Notes under the pieces: model-generated
Told to the model about the DNA's origin: nothing
What the model saw: only the letters and a program-made list of their open reading frames with translations
The model's database searches: none
Program-made: the position numbers and the translations under genes
Shown: one piece after another, positions 43,070 to 55,416 of the stretch
How positions within the stretch are numbered: the stretch's first letter is position 1
Layout: each line of letters opens with the position of its first letter
NCBI GenBank assembly: GCA_029582265.1
Contig: CM055819.1
Location: 42,789,048 to 42,853,047 of the forward strand
Source: Zoroaster sp. YZ-2022
Lineage: Eukaryota > Echinodermata > Asteroidea > Forcipulatida > Zoroasteridae
Direction: 5' to 3'
DNA length: 64,000 nucleotides

Positions 43070-43625
43070 GGCACCCCGTATTAAATGGTTGTTCACGCAT
43101 CATGTTTACGCCTCATGTTCACGCATCATGTTCACGCATCATGAGCCAGAATACTGAAAACGCTCATTTTGAAACAGAGACCTCATATAATGTAAACTTG
43201 TCCGTAAACAAAGACTCTCGTCCCCCTCCCCCACCGGGAATAGTTTTGCGCTCGCAAGTCCGCTCTTCCTGCATGTTTGCCTTGCCCTGAAACCTGTCTT
43301 CTAGATTGTTCCTTTGTGGCATATCGGTGAATGAAGGGGTGCGCAGAGCAACCCCCTTTGTGACTTGCGCTGTATTATTTATTTATGTTTTATTTATTAT
43401 TATTACTATTATTATTATTATTGAAGAAAAATAAAACAATTGCATAAGAACTTGCAATTGATCCATATAAGATGTCTAATAGGTGGAGAAGCTGTATGAC
43501 CTTGGGCACATATTTGCCAAATCCTCGATCAGCCACCACTTGCATGTCGCTCCCCCCTCGCATTAAATTCCTATGAGGATCTACTGAAAACAGTAGATAC
43601 TGTGCTGGTAACGTTCATTTATCTC
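43070..43625. repeat. Dispersed repeat shared with 61140-61612
   Basis: Shared phrases in order: ttgttcacgcatcatg, gaatactgaaaacgctc, ctagattgttcctttgtggc, catatcggtgaatgaagggg, an (ATT)n tract, and cttgcaattgatccatataa. The right-hand copy is split by an inserted LINE at ttaaattcc. Nothing coding. Confidence 0.75.
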
Positions 43626-43632
43626 ACACAAT

Positions 43633-43955
43633 TGATATTGTAATGACCCATGATTTTTCTCTATTAGAGTTCATCCTGCAATATTTATCACCTTTTACAC
43701 AATGGAACATCCGCTCTAGTCACCTATGTTTACATCATGCATTAGGGGTCACTGACAACACTTATTGGTCAGTTACTTACTGTACTAATGTATAGGTTAT
43801 ATGTTTTGTACATGACTTCATTTTACATGCGTTGTATAGGGGTTGAGATCTATATGAAAGAAGTAGTTCAGAATAAAGTGTGTTGTTCTTGCTGTTATGT
43901 AATCACCATAGAAAACCGTTTCTGGTGTCCATTTACTTTAGCATTAGTGTAACTA
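43633..43955 (+). promoter_or_regulatory. Promoter-like block, second copy (possible solo LTR)
   Basis: Colinear with 30711-31028: starts tgtaatgacccatg, has an ATATGAAAG variant where the first copy has TATATAAGG, keeps gaataaagtg, and ends at attagtgtaac before the minisatellite. The damaged TATA suggests this copy is older or inactive. Confidence 0.35.
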
Positions 43956-43959
43956 CATA

Positions 43960-45205
43960 TCCTCACTGTTATTGTTATGGGATCCTAACTGTTATTGGTA
44001 TAGGATCCTCACTGTGTAAGATCTGCATGCGATCCTCACTGTGATCTGCATGGGATACTCACTGTTATCTGTATAGGATCCTCACTGTGTAAGATCTGCA
44101 TGCGATCCTCATTGCTGATCTGCATGGGATCCTCACTGGTCTGCATGCGATCCTCATTGTGATTTGCATGGGATCCTCACTGTTATCTGTGGGATCCTCA
44201 CTGTTGTTGTATGGGATCCTCACTGTGCAGATCTGCATGCGATCCTCACTGTGGTGCATGGGATCCTCACCTGTGATCTGCATGGGATCCTCACTGTGAT
44301 CTGCATGGGATCCTCACTGTTATCTGTATGGGATCCTCACTATGAGCTGTATGGGATCCTCACTGTGTAAGATCTGCATGCGATCCTCACTGTGATCTGC
44401 ATGGGATACTCACTGTTATCTGTATAGGATCCTCACTGTGTAAGATCTGCATGCGATCCTCATTATGATCTGCATGGGATCCTCACTGGTCTCTTGCGAT
44501 CCTCATTGTGATTGCATGGGATCCTCACTGTTATCTGTATGGGATCCTCACTGTTGTTGTATGCGATCCTCACTGTGTAAGATCTGCATGCGATCCTCAC
44601 TGTGGTCTGCATGGGATCCTCACCATGAGCTGTATGGGATCCTCACCATGATCTGCATGGGATCCTCACCATGAGCTGCATGGGATCCTCACTATGAGCT
44701 GGCGGGATCTCTCACTGTAAGATCTGCATGCGCATCCTCACTCTGATCTGCATGGGATCCTCACTATGAGCTGTATGGGATCCTCACTATGTAAGATCTG
44801 CATGCAATCCTCACTGTGTAAGATCTGCATGCAATCCTCACTGTTACCTGTATGGGATCCTCACTGTTATCTGTATGGGATCCTCACTGTTATTTGTATG
44901 GGATCTGCACTGTGTAAGATCTGCATGCGATCCTCACTATGATCTACATGGGATCCTCACTGTGATCTGCATGCGATCCTCACTGTTATTTGTATGGGAT
45001 CCTCACTGTTATCTGTATGGGATCCTCACTGTTATCTGTATGGGATCCTCACTGTTATTTGTATGGGATCCTCACTGTAAAGATCTGCATGCGATCCTCA
45101 CTGCTTGATCTGCATGGGATCCTCACTTTGAGCTGTATGGGATCCTCACTGTGTAAAATCTGCATGCAATCCTCACTGTGATCTGCATGGGATCCTCACT
45201 GTGAA
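43960..45205. repeat. GATCC-rich minisatellite (expanded array)
   Basis: About 1.25 kb, some fifty units of 22-27 bp: gggatcctcactgttatctg alternating with tgtaagatctgcatgcg endings and variants (atgagctg, ttatttg). It is followed by the same flank as at 31326 (gaacaactcagagctgcatt). Plus-strand open frames (W-D-P-H-C, G-I-L-T-V) are by-products of the repeat. Confidence 0.9.
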
Positions 45206-45888
45206 CAACTCAGAGCTGCATTCATTGACTTGAAGCTGCGATCCACCACCGTGAGCCTATTGCTTAGAAGCCTATCACGCTACCCGTGCGCTTAAGGAAT
45301 AGGTTAAGACAAACATTACAATATACTTGCAATAATATTAAGAACAGAAACATAACTAATGATGCATTACTATAATTACTTCCCCCAAAGTACGTAGCCT
45401 ACCATGGGCATATGTGTGTGTGTGTGTGTGTGGGGGGGGGGGGGAGCGCAGGGATAGCATACAGTTGCGGGGATTTCTTGTTGAACCAATGACCGACTCG
45501 TCCGTTGAATTAACTCGTCCATTGACTGACTCGTTTGTTGAACCAATGACCGACTCGTCCGTTGACCGAATGACTAAACTCAGAGTTATGACCAACTTGT
45601 CGTTTAACCAACTCGACCGTTTTGGGCCAATATCCAACTAGACCGACTAATCACGTGCGCGCATGTGTGAACAGATTTGAGGAAAATAAATGAATAAAAT
45701 GATACATAAAACATACAAAAAAGGAATTATTGGTTGGGCGGATATTTTGCGGAGAAGGGAAAAAATACTTGAAAATTACGCTTATTAAAATAATCGTGAG
45801 AATTATAATTTAAAGAAAACAACCAATATTTATTTATGGTTTGTCATGTCATAAATTAATGTTGGCATAATTGGTTGTTGTTAAAACT
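45206..45888. other. Noncoding DNA with simple repeats
   Basis: It contains a (TG)n-G12 tract at 45413-45443 and, at 45480-45600, a few degenerate copies of ttgaaccaatgaccgactcg. No gene is supported. Confidence 0.6.
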
Positions 45889-47835
45889 GTCGTCAAATTG
45901 AGCGAAAATGGCGTGACAATGGGAAACTTGGAGTACATCGGCAAGAATACTGTAACCAACGTGATATTGTGAAGAACATGATTAACCAGGCAAAAATAAC
46001 TCACTACTCATCTCTTGTGGAAGAGAGCTCTGGCGATCAGGAAAAAAAACCTCTTTAACATTGTTGAAAAGCTGCTTCATAAACCCAAAACTCCAGTGCT
46101 TCCATCTACACACTCCGATCAGGACCTCGCAAATGCATTTTCAAACTTTTTTGTCACAAAAATTGAGAATATCCGTCGTTCTTTTCCCCCAGTACCTGCC
46201 ATTCTATCACAAACACCGTCACGCAAGGATCCACAATGTAGACTGTCTATGTTTGAGCCTACTAGTGTTACGGAGATCAAGAAACTCATCATGAAATCGC
46301 CATCAAAATCATGTGAACTTGATCCAGTACGAACTTCGCTAATAAAACAAAATATTGATGTGTTTGTTATTTTAAAGTATATCACAATTACTGTAAACAT
46401 ATATCTTTCTTCCGGTTGTTTCCCTGATAGCCAGATGGTTGCTCATGTTAAACCACTCCTGAAGAAACCCAATTTGGACAAGGAAGTTTTCAAAAATTAC
46501 CAACCGGTAGCGAATTTAAAGTACCTTGTTAAAACAATCGAGCGAGTTGTTTCATCACGGATCTCTGACCATGTTCGTGCTAATAACCTGTCGGACACAT
46601 TTCAGTCAGCCTATAAACCATTTCGTGGAACGGAACTGCTTTCTCCGCGTCAACAATGACATTTTATCTGCCATGGATGATGGAAAATCACTGCATTAGT
46701 TTTGTTGAACTTAAGCGCCGCTTTTGACACGGTCGATCACAAAATCCTTCTCTCCCGCCTATACATGACACAGCCCTGGATTGGTGTAGGTCCTACCTTT
46801 TAAATAGGCCCCAGCATGTTTGTATTCGTAACGTTATCTCCGAGCCTGTTATTCTTGATTATTCTGTGCCCCAAGGCGCCGTGCTCGGCCCCACAGTGGT
46901 TTACTTCCAGTTAGTGATATCATTTTGAAGTATAATTTACATTACTATGTCTACGCTGATGACACGCAGCTTTACATTACTTTTAAATCTTCTCAAGAAC
47001 CTGCCGATTCCTGCATTACAGCACTGGAGAAATGAAGTTGGATGAGACCAAACTTCCTGAAATTGAACGACGAAAAAACAGAATTTGTTCTATTTGGATC
47101 ACGTCAGCAATTGTCTAAAGTTTCTCTTCCATTTATTACAATTGGTGACTCGCAGATATTAAACACCCTCATCACAAGCACGTAATTTGGGTGTTATATT
47201 TGACTCGACAATGACTTTAAAACCTCATATCTCCAACATTGTTCATATCATCATTTCCATATAAGAAATATTAGCCGAATAAGGAAATACTTGAATAAAA
47301 GTGGAGCTGAACAAATTATACATGCGATAACGGGAATATATCTCTACGGTCTCCCGCAGAATCAAATATCTCGTCTTCAGCACATACAAAACACAGCAGC
47401 TTGTGTTGTGACTTTGTCCAGAAAGTCATGCCATATCACTCCAATCTTGAAAGAACTGCACTGGCTTCCTGTAGTCTACACTCCATCACGCAATTTGTGT
47501 TCCAGCAACATGTCACTCCTAAAGGAACCAACTTCAAAACGCAACTGGGGTGATAGGTCTTTTTCTATCGCGGCTCCGAAACTCTGGAATCATCTTCCAA
47601 CTAAACTCAAATCTTGTCACAGTATAACTAGATTTAAGTCAATGCTTAAAACTCATCTTATGTCACAATTCTTCAAAGATGATGTATATTTGTAATTGCA
47701 TTGTAGGTACATGTATCTCAGTACATATTTTTTTTCCCTTTGCTATCATTGTATATTGTTTGTATTCATGTTTTTTTCTTCTTTGTTTCCGCGCCTTGAG
47801 CACCCAGCAGGGTGGATATGTGCGCGCTACAAATC

Positions 47836-47867
<32 letters not shown>

Positions 47868-47873
47868 TTTGTC
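45889..47873 (+). mobile_element. LINE A, copy 2, 5'-truncated with complete 3' end
   Basis: It starts at cgtcaaattgagcgaaaatg, which corresponds to 12660 in copy 1. It carries linker, RT and C-terminal region, a short 3' UTR, and a terminal segment gcgccttgagcacccagc, ggatatgtgcgcgctaca plus (ATT)n. 5' truncation with an intact 3' end is the normal LINE pattern. No clear target duplication. Confidence 0.85.
46015..47695 (+). pseudogene. LINE A reverse transcriptase, copy 2
   Basis: The first block (46015-46659) holds the linker (D-L-A-N-A-F-S-N-F-F, C-E-L-D-P-V-R-T-S-L) and RT start (V-K-P-L-L-K-K-P-N-L-D). The frame breaks just before motif A (S-A-A-F-D-T-V-D near 46720). Motif B (V-P-Q-G-A near 46870) and motif C (Y-A-D-D-T-Q-L-Y near 46955) survive in scattered frames. 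The last block (47291-47695) has the C-terminal Y-G-L-P-Q-N-Q, L-H-W-L-P-V, S-F-S-I-A-A-P-K-L-W-N-H-L-P and F-K-S-M-L-K-T-H-L. It is inactive. Confidence 0.85.
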
Positions 47874-47879
47874 CTTAAC

Positions 47880-48990
47880 TTTTAGGACTCAACGACCAAT
47901 CAGCTATTAAAAATATTACTTCAGTAACTACTCAAATCATATCAGAAATGGCTATCATAAAAAATGAAGGAAATCATGCGATCCATATATTTTAGCCATG
48001 AGAGCTACAAAGTATAAATCTACAATCAATTAATTAAAGTCACGTACCAAGAGGGTAATGAGTAAATAATTCAGCAGAATATCATATGATTAGATATCCT
48101 AAAATGATGTTCATAAAAGAGAAAAGGAATTTGCAAACTCACCTATGTTCAAAATATAAAAGAGGTGATGCTGTGTCTGTAATAATAGCAGTAGACGACA
48201 CTTGTTTATGGAGCCGATATGTATTTTATTAACTTTCAGCTCGTGAGCGTGACATGGGCTTTACAAGAATATTCTGGATTTCTGAAGTGCATGCCTTGTT
48301 GACCCTAGTGACGTATAAAGGTCAGAGTGCAATATGTAGCGCTTTGCATATTAAGTAGTTCCATTACAGAGTCTTGCAGGCGATTGTAGCGATTATGACC
48401 TTTTTGATGCTTACTGGACGAAGGCTGTAGTCACAATGCCCAAATCGCCCACAAGAACACCACATGGCCAAATTCCTCCTTACATCATAAATCACCCAAA
48501 CCAAGTCAGACAGAGAGGAGACTATAGCCTGGGTCCATGGTAATAAAACCGTTGGTCCTAAAGGTTGCTTACATGTGTGGGAATTAGAGTTGTACAAGTC
48601 ACAACCAAAAGTTTAACATTTTTGGGGATGTATAAATATGATACAGACCAGTGACACGTGCACTAAGGGCTTCGTTTATGTGTTACGTATATTGCATCGG
48701 TCCTGGGGCCGTTCAGATCATTATATGTTATTTTAAATATGAACATATTAGGCTTATTATTTAGTAAGTACATTGTATTTACATTAAATTCGAATGCAAA
48801 TGTTAAATCTGATGAAGCATTTATAGATCCAACTAGAGAAATTTTTTCACGGTATAAACTTTCTCAAAGAGAAAGAAAAAGCTAGAAATTATTTTGACTT
48901 TACCTAAGCGTTCAAATTTACCCATTAGCAAATATAAACATTTAACTATTGACACCATCATTCAAATAATAATATATTTGTTCCCATTAT
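47880..48990. other. Noncoding DNA leading to the duplicated exon
   Basis: No supported gene to about 48640. From there it is colinear with the intron before the exon at 32582 (tgcatcggtcctg, agcgttcaaattta). The matching first Methyltransf_FA exon is not present, so this gene copy lacks its 5' part. Confidence 0.55.
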
Positions 48991-48992
48991 AG

Positions 48993-49297
48993 TGATTGAT
49001 GGAGGTTATAAAGAGGCATACATCCGAGCCTGCATGCCACATTTGTGTAGTGTAAACGGTGACGGCTCACACTATGCTGAATACCTTGTGTCAGATCCAC
49101 CTCTGCTTGATAACAATGAGTACCGTCCCTTCTGGATCGAGTACAATGAGGGCGTCGTTACAGTCGGCAAAGGAGGAGAAGGGCGGAGTTTCCTGGAGTG
49201 GGACGCTGGTGCCTATCATGGACGAGTACCAACTGAATTACATGTTGGTATATCTACATGGGAGAAAGACCAAGATGTGGGATCTGTCAGTAGATGA
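48993..49297 (+). pseudogene. Methyltransf_FA second exon, fourth copy, frameshifted at its end
   Basis: Acceptor CCATTATAG. It is similar to 36223, but I-G-G-G is I-D-G-G and a net 4-bp loss near 49275 shifts the frame. The conserved G-S-W-D-F-C end is lost and replaced by V-G-S-V-S-R before a TGA. The 3' UTR and poly(A) signal match those of the exon at 36223. No first exon lies upstream. It is probably the relic of a duplicated gene end. Confidence 0.7.
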
Positions 49298-50147
49298 CAG
49301 CTGTTGATACATATCAACATAGTCCATCTATAGTATCTGAAAGATCATCTTCATCCTAAAATAAAATCATACAAATAGTAGACTTTCTGGTATGATCATT
49401 ATAATCATAAACTACCGTCAACCCAGACATAAATAAATCGGCATTGAGCTATATAATAACACTACATTACAACAGACCATCCTGAGAATAACATGTATAA
49501 CATGTTCAAGATGCGCATACTTATGTATCGCTATTGTATTGACATTTGTGCTATTAAGTTCACACAAACAAAATGTATTATACATACAAGCTATCATTTC
49601 TCTAGTAAAAAATGCATCTTAAAACTCATTTCCAGCACTTGTAAATTATTGGTAATAATATTAATTAAACACAATTATGTTGTCTAAACAACTACGAATT
49701 ACGTTCAAAGCACTTTATTACTTATAAATGTCGCAACTGAAGTGTTTACACAAATGAATAGACACCAGACACTAATGAGCAATGGAAACTTTACAAATGC
49801 ACATCACTTTATTAAATAAACCAATAGATAAACTAGTTATTTAAAATCACACACATTGACCAGCAAATCCCATATTACTTAATGGGTCTATGAAATGCCT
49901 TTTTTTATTTTTTATTAACTGTGACTGTATGTGTTATTGTAAAAAAAAAAAAAAAATTAATGTAAGGTTTAATGTGAGGTGAACATACAACGTGTATACA
50001 CATGTATACAACAAGTATAAATAGCAAACAACTGAAAGTCTGAAACTATTCATTTAAAACAATATAAAACATAATCCAATTAGTACTCATTATGGTGAAA
50101 TGTTGCCTTTAGTCAAGGCCCACGTAGCAACCAGAACACAACGTATG
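49298..50147. other. Noncoding duplicated block, copy 2, first part
   Basis: Colinear with 36530-37280 and then with 39590-39800. No gene is supported. Confidence 0.6.
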
Positions 50148-50156
50148 AAAAAAGAC

Positions 50157-51065
50157 GGGTTGTTCTTAAATCCCCTCGACCCCCACAACCCACGACCCCT
50201 CGACCCCTCGACCCCACGACGTACGCTCATATAAACGAAGCACACGTACTCGCGGAATTCACTACCACCAGTGCAGTACGAATGTATGTATGTATGTATT
50301 TCGCAATGCCGATGCGCAATCATGTCGCATGGCTGGCCGGCCTGCGCCAGAATCAAATTGTATCCCAAATCGGAACCTGTTTACGGCCCGAGTTCGAAAA
50401 TGGCTAGCTCGCTAGCCTGTTGCGCCGTTTGCTGCATGACGACCTGTCGTCGCGAAATCAACGAATTTATAATGCTGCCACAAGCCAAATTATACCATTC
50501 CCGAGTAGATAATTTCATATTCTAAACAAAATTGCATACTTGTCGGATTTTTGCTAGTTGGGTGAGGGCGCAGTTTTTGGCAACGTTCTTCCTACAACTC
50601 ATTACGGTCGTAGAAGGACATCGCTTCCAAGACGGCCGCATGGCTTTCCAGCATTACGTCACAAACTGGCATGCGCGCACAGCCCGAATGTACAATTTAA
50701 CCTGAACTCACTGAAGTAATGTTGTATCTGAACGTTCCAGGCACTTCCCGTCACAATCTGCCAAGATTTTGACGTGATTTTCTTCGTTTATTGAAGAAAA
50801 TTGGCCAAGTTTGGCAAACAATGTTTGACAAAATTAGTTATGCCTACCTGTACTGTCAGAATATGTGACTCTTGCTGTCCATTCGATCCTCCGGAGCTCC
50901 GTTTGTTCACGTTCAGTAGTACGGGAGTGCAGCGGGCATTCTAACTGGGGCCGTATTTGAACACAGATTCCGATTTGGGATACGATATGATTCTGAGCGC
51001 GCGTACGTCGTGGTGGTCGAGGGGTCGTGGTGGTCGTGGGGGTCGAGGGGGTTTAAGAACAACCC
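50157..51065. mobile_element. 909-bp inverted-repeat DNA transposon (MULE-like, non-autonomous)
   Basis: It begins GGGTTGTTCTTAAATCCCC and ends with the near reverse complement. Subterminal C- or G-rich repeats (ctcgaccc/gggtcgag) continue the inverted repeat to about 80 bp, as far as gtacgc. The 9-bp sequence AAAAAAGAC flanks it at 50148-50156 and 51066-51074. The paralogous site near 39800 lacks it. No transposase domain is found inside. A 9-bp duplication fits Mutator-like elements, but the superfamily is not proven. Confidence 0.85.
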
Positions 51066-51074
51066 AAAAAAGAC

Positions 51075-54000
51075 CGAGCCCGAGAGTGGCGACGCCCCGA
51101 GGACTTTATCAGTCCATTCTGTGGTCTTATGTTTTTTCTTTATAGTTCTTTACAGATTTGGTAGAGAAATGTTAATACATAATGCATTACGTAACTAATT
51201 TGTTATGGTATCACTTGTTTAAATAAAAATGAGCCCAATATTTCGCTTACGGCGATTGGTTAAAATGTATTTCCATAATTAAATTATTCATTTAACTCAC
51301 TTTATGAATAAGTAGTAGCGGACTGGAACGGACTGGTAAAGGTGCTCTTGGTTTCACCACTCACTTGCGTGTTCTGTTTTTAAAGGGTTGTGTTCCAGGT
51401 TGCCACGTGCGCCTGTACTAAAGGCTAGGTGAAATACTACTTGAATTCTTGATTGTTGTTATATTTATGTAAATATTATTTGATTAATAACTTGTATCAG
51501 CTTATTTATTTGAATTGTGGCTTGTATCAATGGAAAGAAAACAAAATTATTGTCTTATACAATATTTCACATGCACAACTTCAAGCCACTATACATTTTC
51601 GTTTAAATAGGTTTAACACAGTGTGAAATTAGCTTAATCTTTCATAGGTTGGTTTATGTACATATCTCTTCATTTTAACAGTCATTTTACCCAAGTGTAT
51701 ACTGGCTTTAACAAGTATTGAATTACAATTAGTGTTTACTTAGTTATTTCTGAATGTTTAATATCGGCCTTTAATGTAGTATTGGTTCAAGAAGATGTTG
51801 TATTTTTGATACACGATCCATAAACACAATATGGCGCTATATTTAGACGAACTGATATCACAGACGAAACGGTGATTAGAGTTCGTTTGTAATTGTGATG
51901 GCGGTTGGTCTGGAGATAGCGCTCTCTTGTGGCGCATGATCGTTTTTAAAAAATACAACACCGTTTTGAACCAAGACTACTTATAATGACATTTTCACAT
52001 CGTAATACACTTTACATTCATACTGAGAATTGTTTTCTTAGAGAAACAATATTAGTTTGTAAAACATGAACAAATACAATCCTATAACGTTCTTTCGTCG
52101 CACGTGAGCGCATAAACATTCATAGGTAAGTTTTATGATATATTTCTTGAAAACTAGAGGGTTGAAATTTTGTATTTTCACTTTCAAGTCATTATACACT
52201 ATTGATAAACTGAAAAAGAAAATGAAATCAGTATTGATCACACAGTACATAAATATAACTTACATGGACTCACAGAGTCGATGTCAACTATTGTATCCCG
52301 ATTGGAAGATAATATTATCCTGTCTGAAACACCATTCTCTTAATGAGCATACCAATGAGCCCCAATTGGGTGATAAAGACACCTTCTGCGCAACCTGGTG
52401 TTGATGACGGTAAATAAAACCTCAATTGAAATATTTCTGTCTGAGGTGCTATCATTTTAGTAAAACAATTTCATAACTGAATTTTCGTTTTCAAACGTAA
52501 ATTTCACATTATAGTTAAAACGAAAAATAAGAATACATTTTCACTATTTTCTCGTTAACAATGAAAACAAATTTTCACAGGTTAACAAAGTTACGGATAC
52601 ATTAGCTATTTTACCAAACAATTATTTATTTCAGTTCAATGGTACGATTATTTGATTTTCATTCGATCTTGACATTATTAGGCAAAATGATTGTGTCGTG
52701 GTGGTGTTCAAAATTGTGTAAACGTTTTGTAAACATTGTAAAGCTGTGTGCCAATGTTTACAATTACCGTTATATAAATAAATATAGTATGTTTATTTCA
52801 GTTCAATCATACAGATATTTCATTTTAACCTGATAATGACTTTTAATTAGTTCAAATGATTGTTTCGTGATGAACATCTTGTAAAAATTGTAAAGCTTTG
52901 GGGAACAATTACCGTTATATAAAAAAATATATAGCTTGTTTATTTTAGTTCAACCATACGGTTATTTCATTTGCATCCGATCTTCACTCTTAGTTCAAAA
53001 TATTGTGTTGTTGTGTTGTACAACACAATATAGCTTGCTTATCTCAGTTAATTCATATTATACGGTTATTTAATTTTCATGTAATCTTGATACTTATTAA
53101 AATATTACTTGAATTGATTGTGTTGTAGTGTTGTACAAATTATAATGCACGTCTTGTTAACATTGAAAAGCTTTTTGCATGCCAACAGTGAAATAGTAAT
53201 ATAGATGTTTAGAACCGTTATATACATCATTACCGTTAAGGCCAAACAAAATCTAAAATCATTGCAGTGACGTGATTTTTTGTTCTTTTTAAAATAATAT
53301 TTTTGGTGGTATTGTATTTGATACACGGGAATTGTATGGTGGCAAACGTCCATACTCCCTATGTGAAAAAGTCGTTTAAAACACAACGCGGCAAAATGCC
53401 AATCGATCCAGCAATTGGACATCGTTTCATAGCTAACATTAACAAATAAAAAATGCAAATGCCGACGCTCGCGAAAAACAAAAACCAGAGACATTTTTGT
53501 TTGGCCTGAAGGACTACGTTGGTTAAAAGTCTTATCCCAGGAAGTTGGTTCTTTTTTTTCACCCAACATGGGGATCATGTAAAGCCCCCCCCCCCCCCCA
53601 TGAAGTGTTTCAAGCCTATTTTTGCTGTTAAGCCGAATAGATCTGTCCAATGCATCATAGGTTTGTGCATAAAATAAATTTTGTATTTCCCGTAAACATT
53701 TTGAAACGCTAGCAATGCGTACACGATACATAATGGGAATGGAGAGTAAATGAGTAATAAGATCACAGACCATGTCCCTACAAGTCTATTATGTAGTTAT
53801 TACAATAGTTAACAGCTATAATTGCGAACCTTGCAGACACCTTGGTGCCTGGGTAAAGCTTAAAAAATACAAACACCTCGCCCTATGAGGCCAACAGACA
53901 TAAAATGTGCATAGAGTTAGGACAACCTATATGGAGAGCTATGGAGATTATTTAATCTTTTTCAAGGAAGGTGCCCCTTCACTATTCACTTGCTCTCATT

Positions 54001-54640
54001 GTATAAACATTGCGCTAACTCATTAGTTTGTGTAACCCCTTACACAATGAATATGTGTTGATTTTAGTATAAAGAGAGTGTACACCTTTGGTAATAATCC
54101 CGATTACAAAATTACCGAATGATAATCTAACAACGAACTTGATGTGAAGATAGTGATTGTACCAACAACATCCTAAGGCATTATTCCATCAGACATGCCG
54201 TCATTTAAAAACAAAACTGAAATTTGAAATGGATCACGGATGTGATCAGTTTTCCACATTTGAATAAGTGCCAATAATTGTATTTTTACTATTTTCTCAA
54301 GTATGACACAATGAAATCAGCTGAAAAATCATATGTCATTCACTCCCATTTTCCGTAGAATGAGTTTCAACAAATCTCCATGCATTTTTACTATTTTCTC
54401 AAGTATGACACAATGAGATGAGCAACAAATCCGAATGTATTTTCCTCGTGATTGATAAAATGAAATGAAGTCAAACTTTCACAGGTTGGTTTCTGTAAAT
54501 CTCTCTAAATACACATCTCTCTTGATTCTTATGAAGTACGGATGCGTTTATAGACATTTTACCAATGGTGTACAATTCTTTTAAAAATACTTTTTGATGA
54601 ATTATTTTAAATCTTAAATGTTATAGTTATTACGAATAAA
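51075..54640. other. Noncoding duplicated block, copy 2, second part
   Basis: Colinear with 39830-43040. It carries the same divergent tandem repeats (52600-53230, 54230-54480). About 220 bp at 53280-53500 have no counterpart near 42010. A C run lies at 53585-53599. The long minus-strand frame across 53105-53773 is not conserved in copy 1 and is rejected as a gene. Confidence 0.6.
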
Positions 54641-54989
54641 ACAAATCTGCACCATAAATTTTAGTCCGTCACATTGTTTGTAGATATTTGAAGTCATGTC
54701 CCACACTTTAAATCCAGTTGGTAGTATTTTAAGAATTAATAATGACCTAAAATCGTCTACGGATGATTTTATTCGTATAGAGTTAGTAAGTGCGCTTACC
54801 AGTTCTATGTGCCAATTAATTATTCATGTATTGATGTTTTTGAATAGTAAAATAGACAAATTTATGTAGACCTTATGCGATTTGAGATTTTAGAATAATG
54901 TATTTAGTACGAAATCACATTTCTCTACCAAATCGGTACAGAAATATAAAGAAAACCATAATAATAATACTAATAATAATACTACTAAT
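54641..54989. other. Noncoding DNA
   Basis: I see nothing in it beyond an (ATA)n-like tract at about 54960-54990. Confidence 0.5.
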
Positions 54990-55412
54990 AATAATAATAT
55001 CGTTTCGGTTTGCGGTAACACCAGGTGTTTATCTCAACTAACGTGAAGCTGAGGTACAGGTTCTGAAAAGAACCGTATCGCACAACTCGTATCTCAACCT
55101 TCGTTAAGTGAGAAAGGTTAAAGGGAGAACCAATTTCGGGCAACTCGTTTTTCTCTACTGTCGCTAAGTGAGAAATATGGTTCAGGGAGAACCATGGGGA
55201 GTTCACGGGTTAATATGGTTCAGGGAGAACCATGGGGACTTCACGGTTTATTCTCAACGTTTCGATTAGCCTGCTCTAATCGAGTTGTGAGATACGAGTT
55301 GTGCGATACGGTTCTTTTCAGAACCTGTACCTCAGCTTCACGTTAGTTGATATAAACACATGGTGTTACCGCAAACCGAAACGATATCGATATTCCATCA
55401 TGCAAAGCCTCA
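54990..55412. repeat. Penelope-related foldback element
   Basis: Arms of about 95-120 bp (tttcggtttgcggtaacacc, ctgaggtacaggttctgaaa, acaactcgtatctcaac) at 54998-55120 and inverted at 55275-55385. The loop holds two copies of atggttcagggagaaccatg plus a degraded third. On the minus strand CGATTAG-AGCAGG-CTAATCG-AAAC resembles stem II and box 2 of the hammerhead-like motif in the PLE, but the CUGANGA box is lost. The ends (gcaaagcctc) match the PLE at 33895 and the relic at 9697. Confidence 0.7.
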
Positions 55413-55416
55413 AAAC

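Noticed and set aside
44164..45181. Repeated W-D-P-H-C/G-I-L-T-V frames
   Set aside because: They follow the minisatellite unit and have no start context or domain.
43960..45205. Possible CRISPR-like array
   Set aside because: Units are contiguous degenerate minisatellite repeats without unique spacers, in a eukaryotic setting.
50090..50525. Open frames within and beside the 909-bp transposon
   Set aside because: They cross the inverted-repeat boundary or read simple repeats and show no transposase motif.
53105..53773. 222-codon minus-strand open frame
   Set aside because: It covers an AT-rich duplicated flank, has no domain, and the corresponding region near 42000 lacks both the frame and about 220 bp of it.
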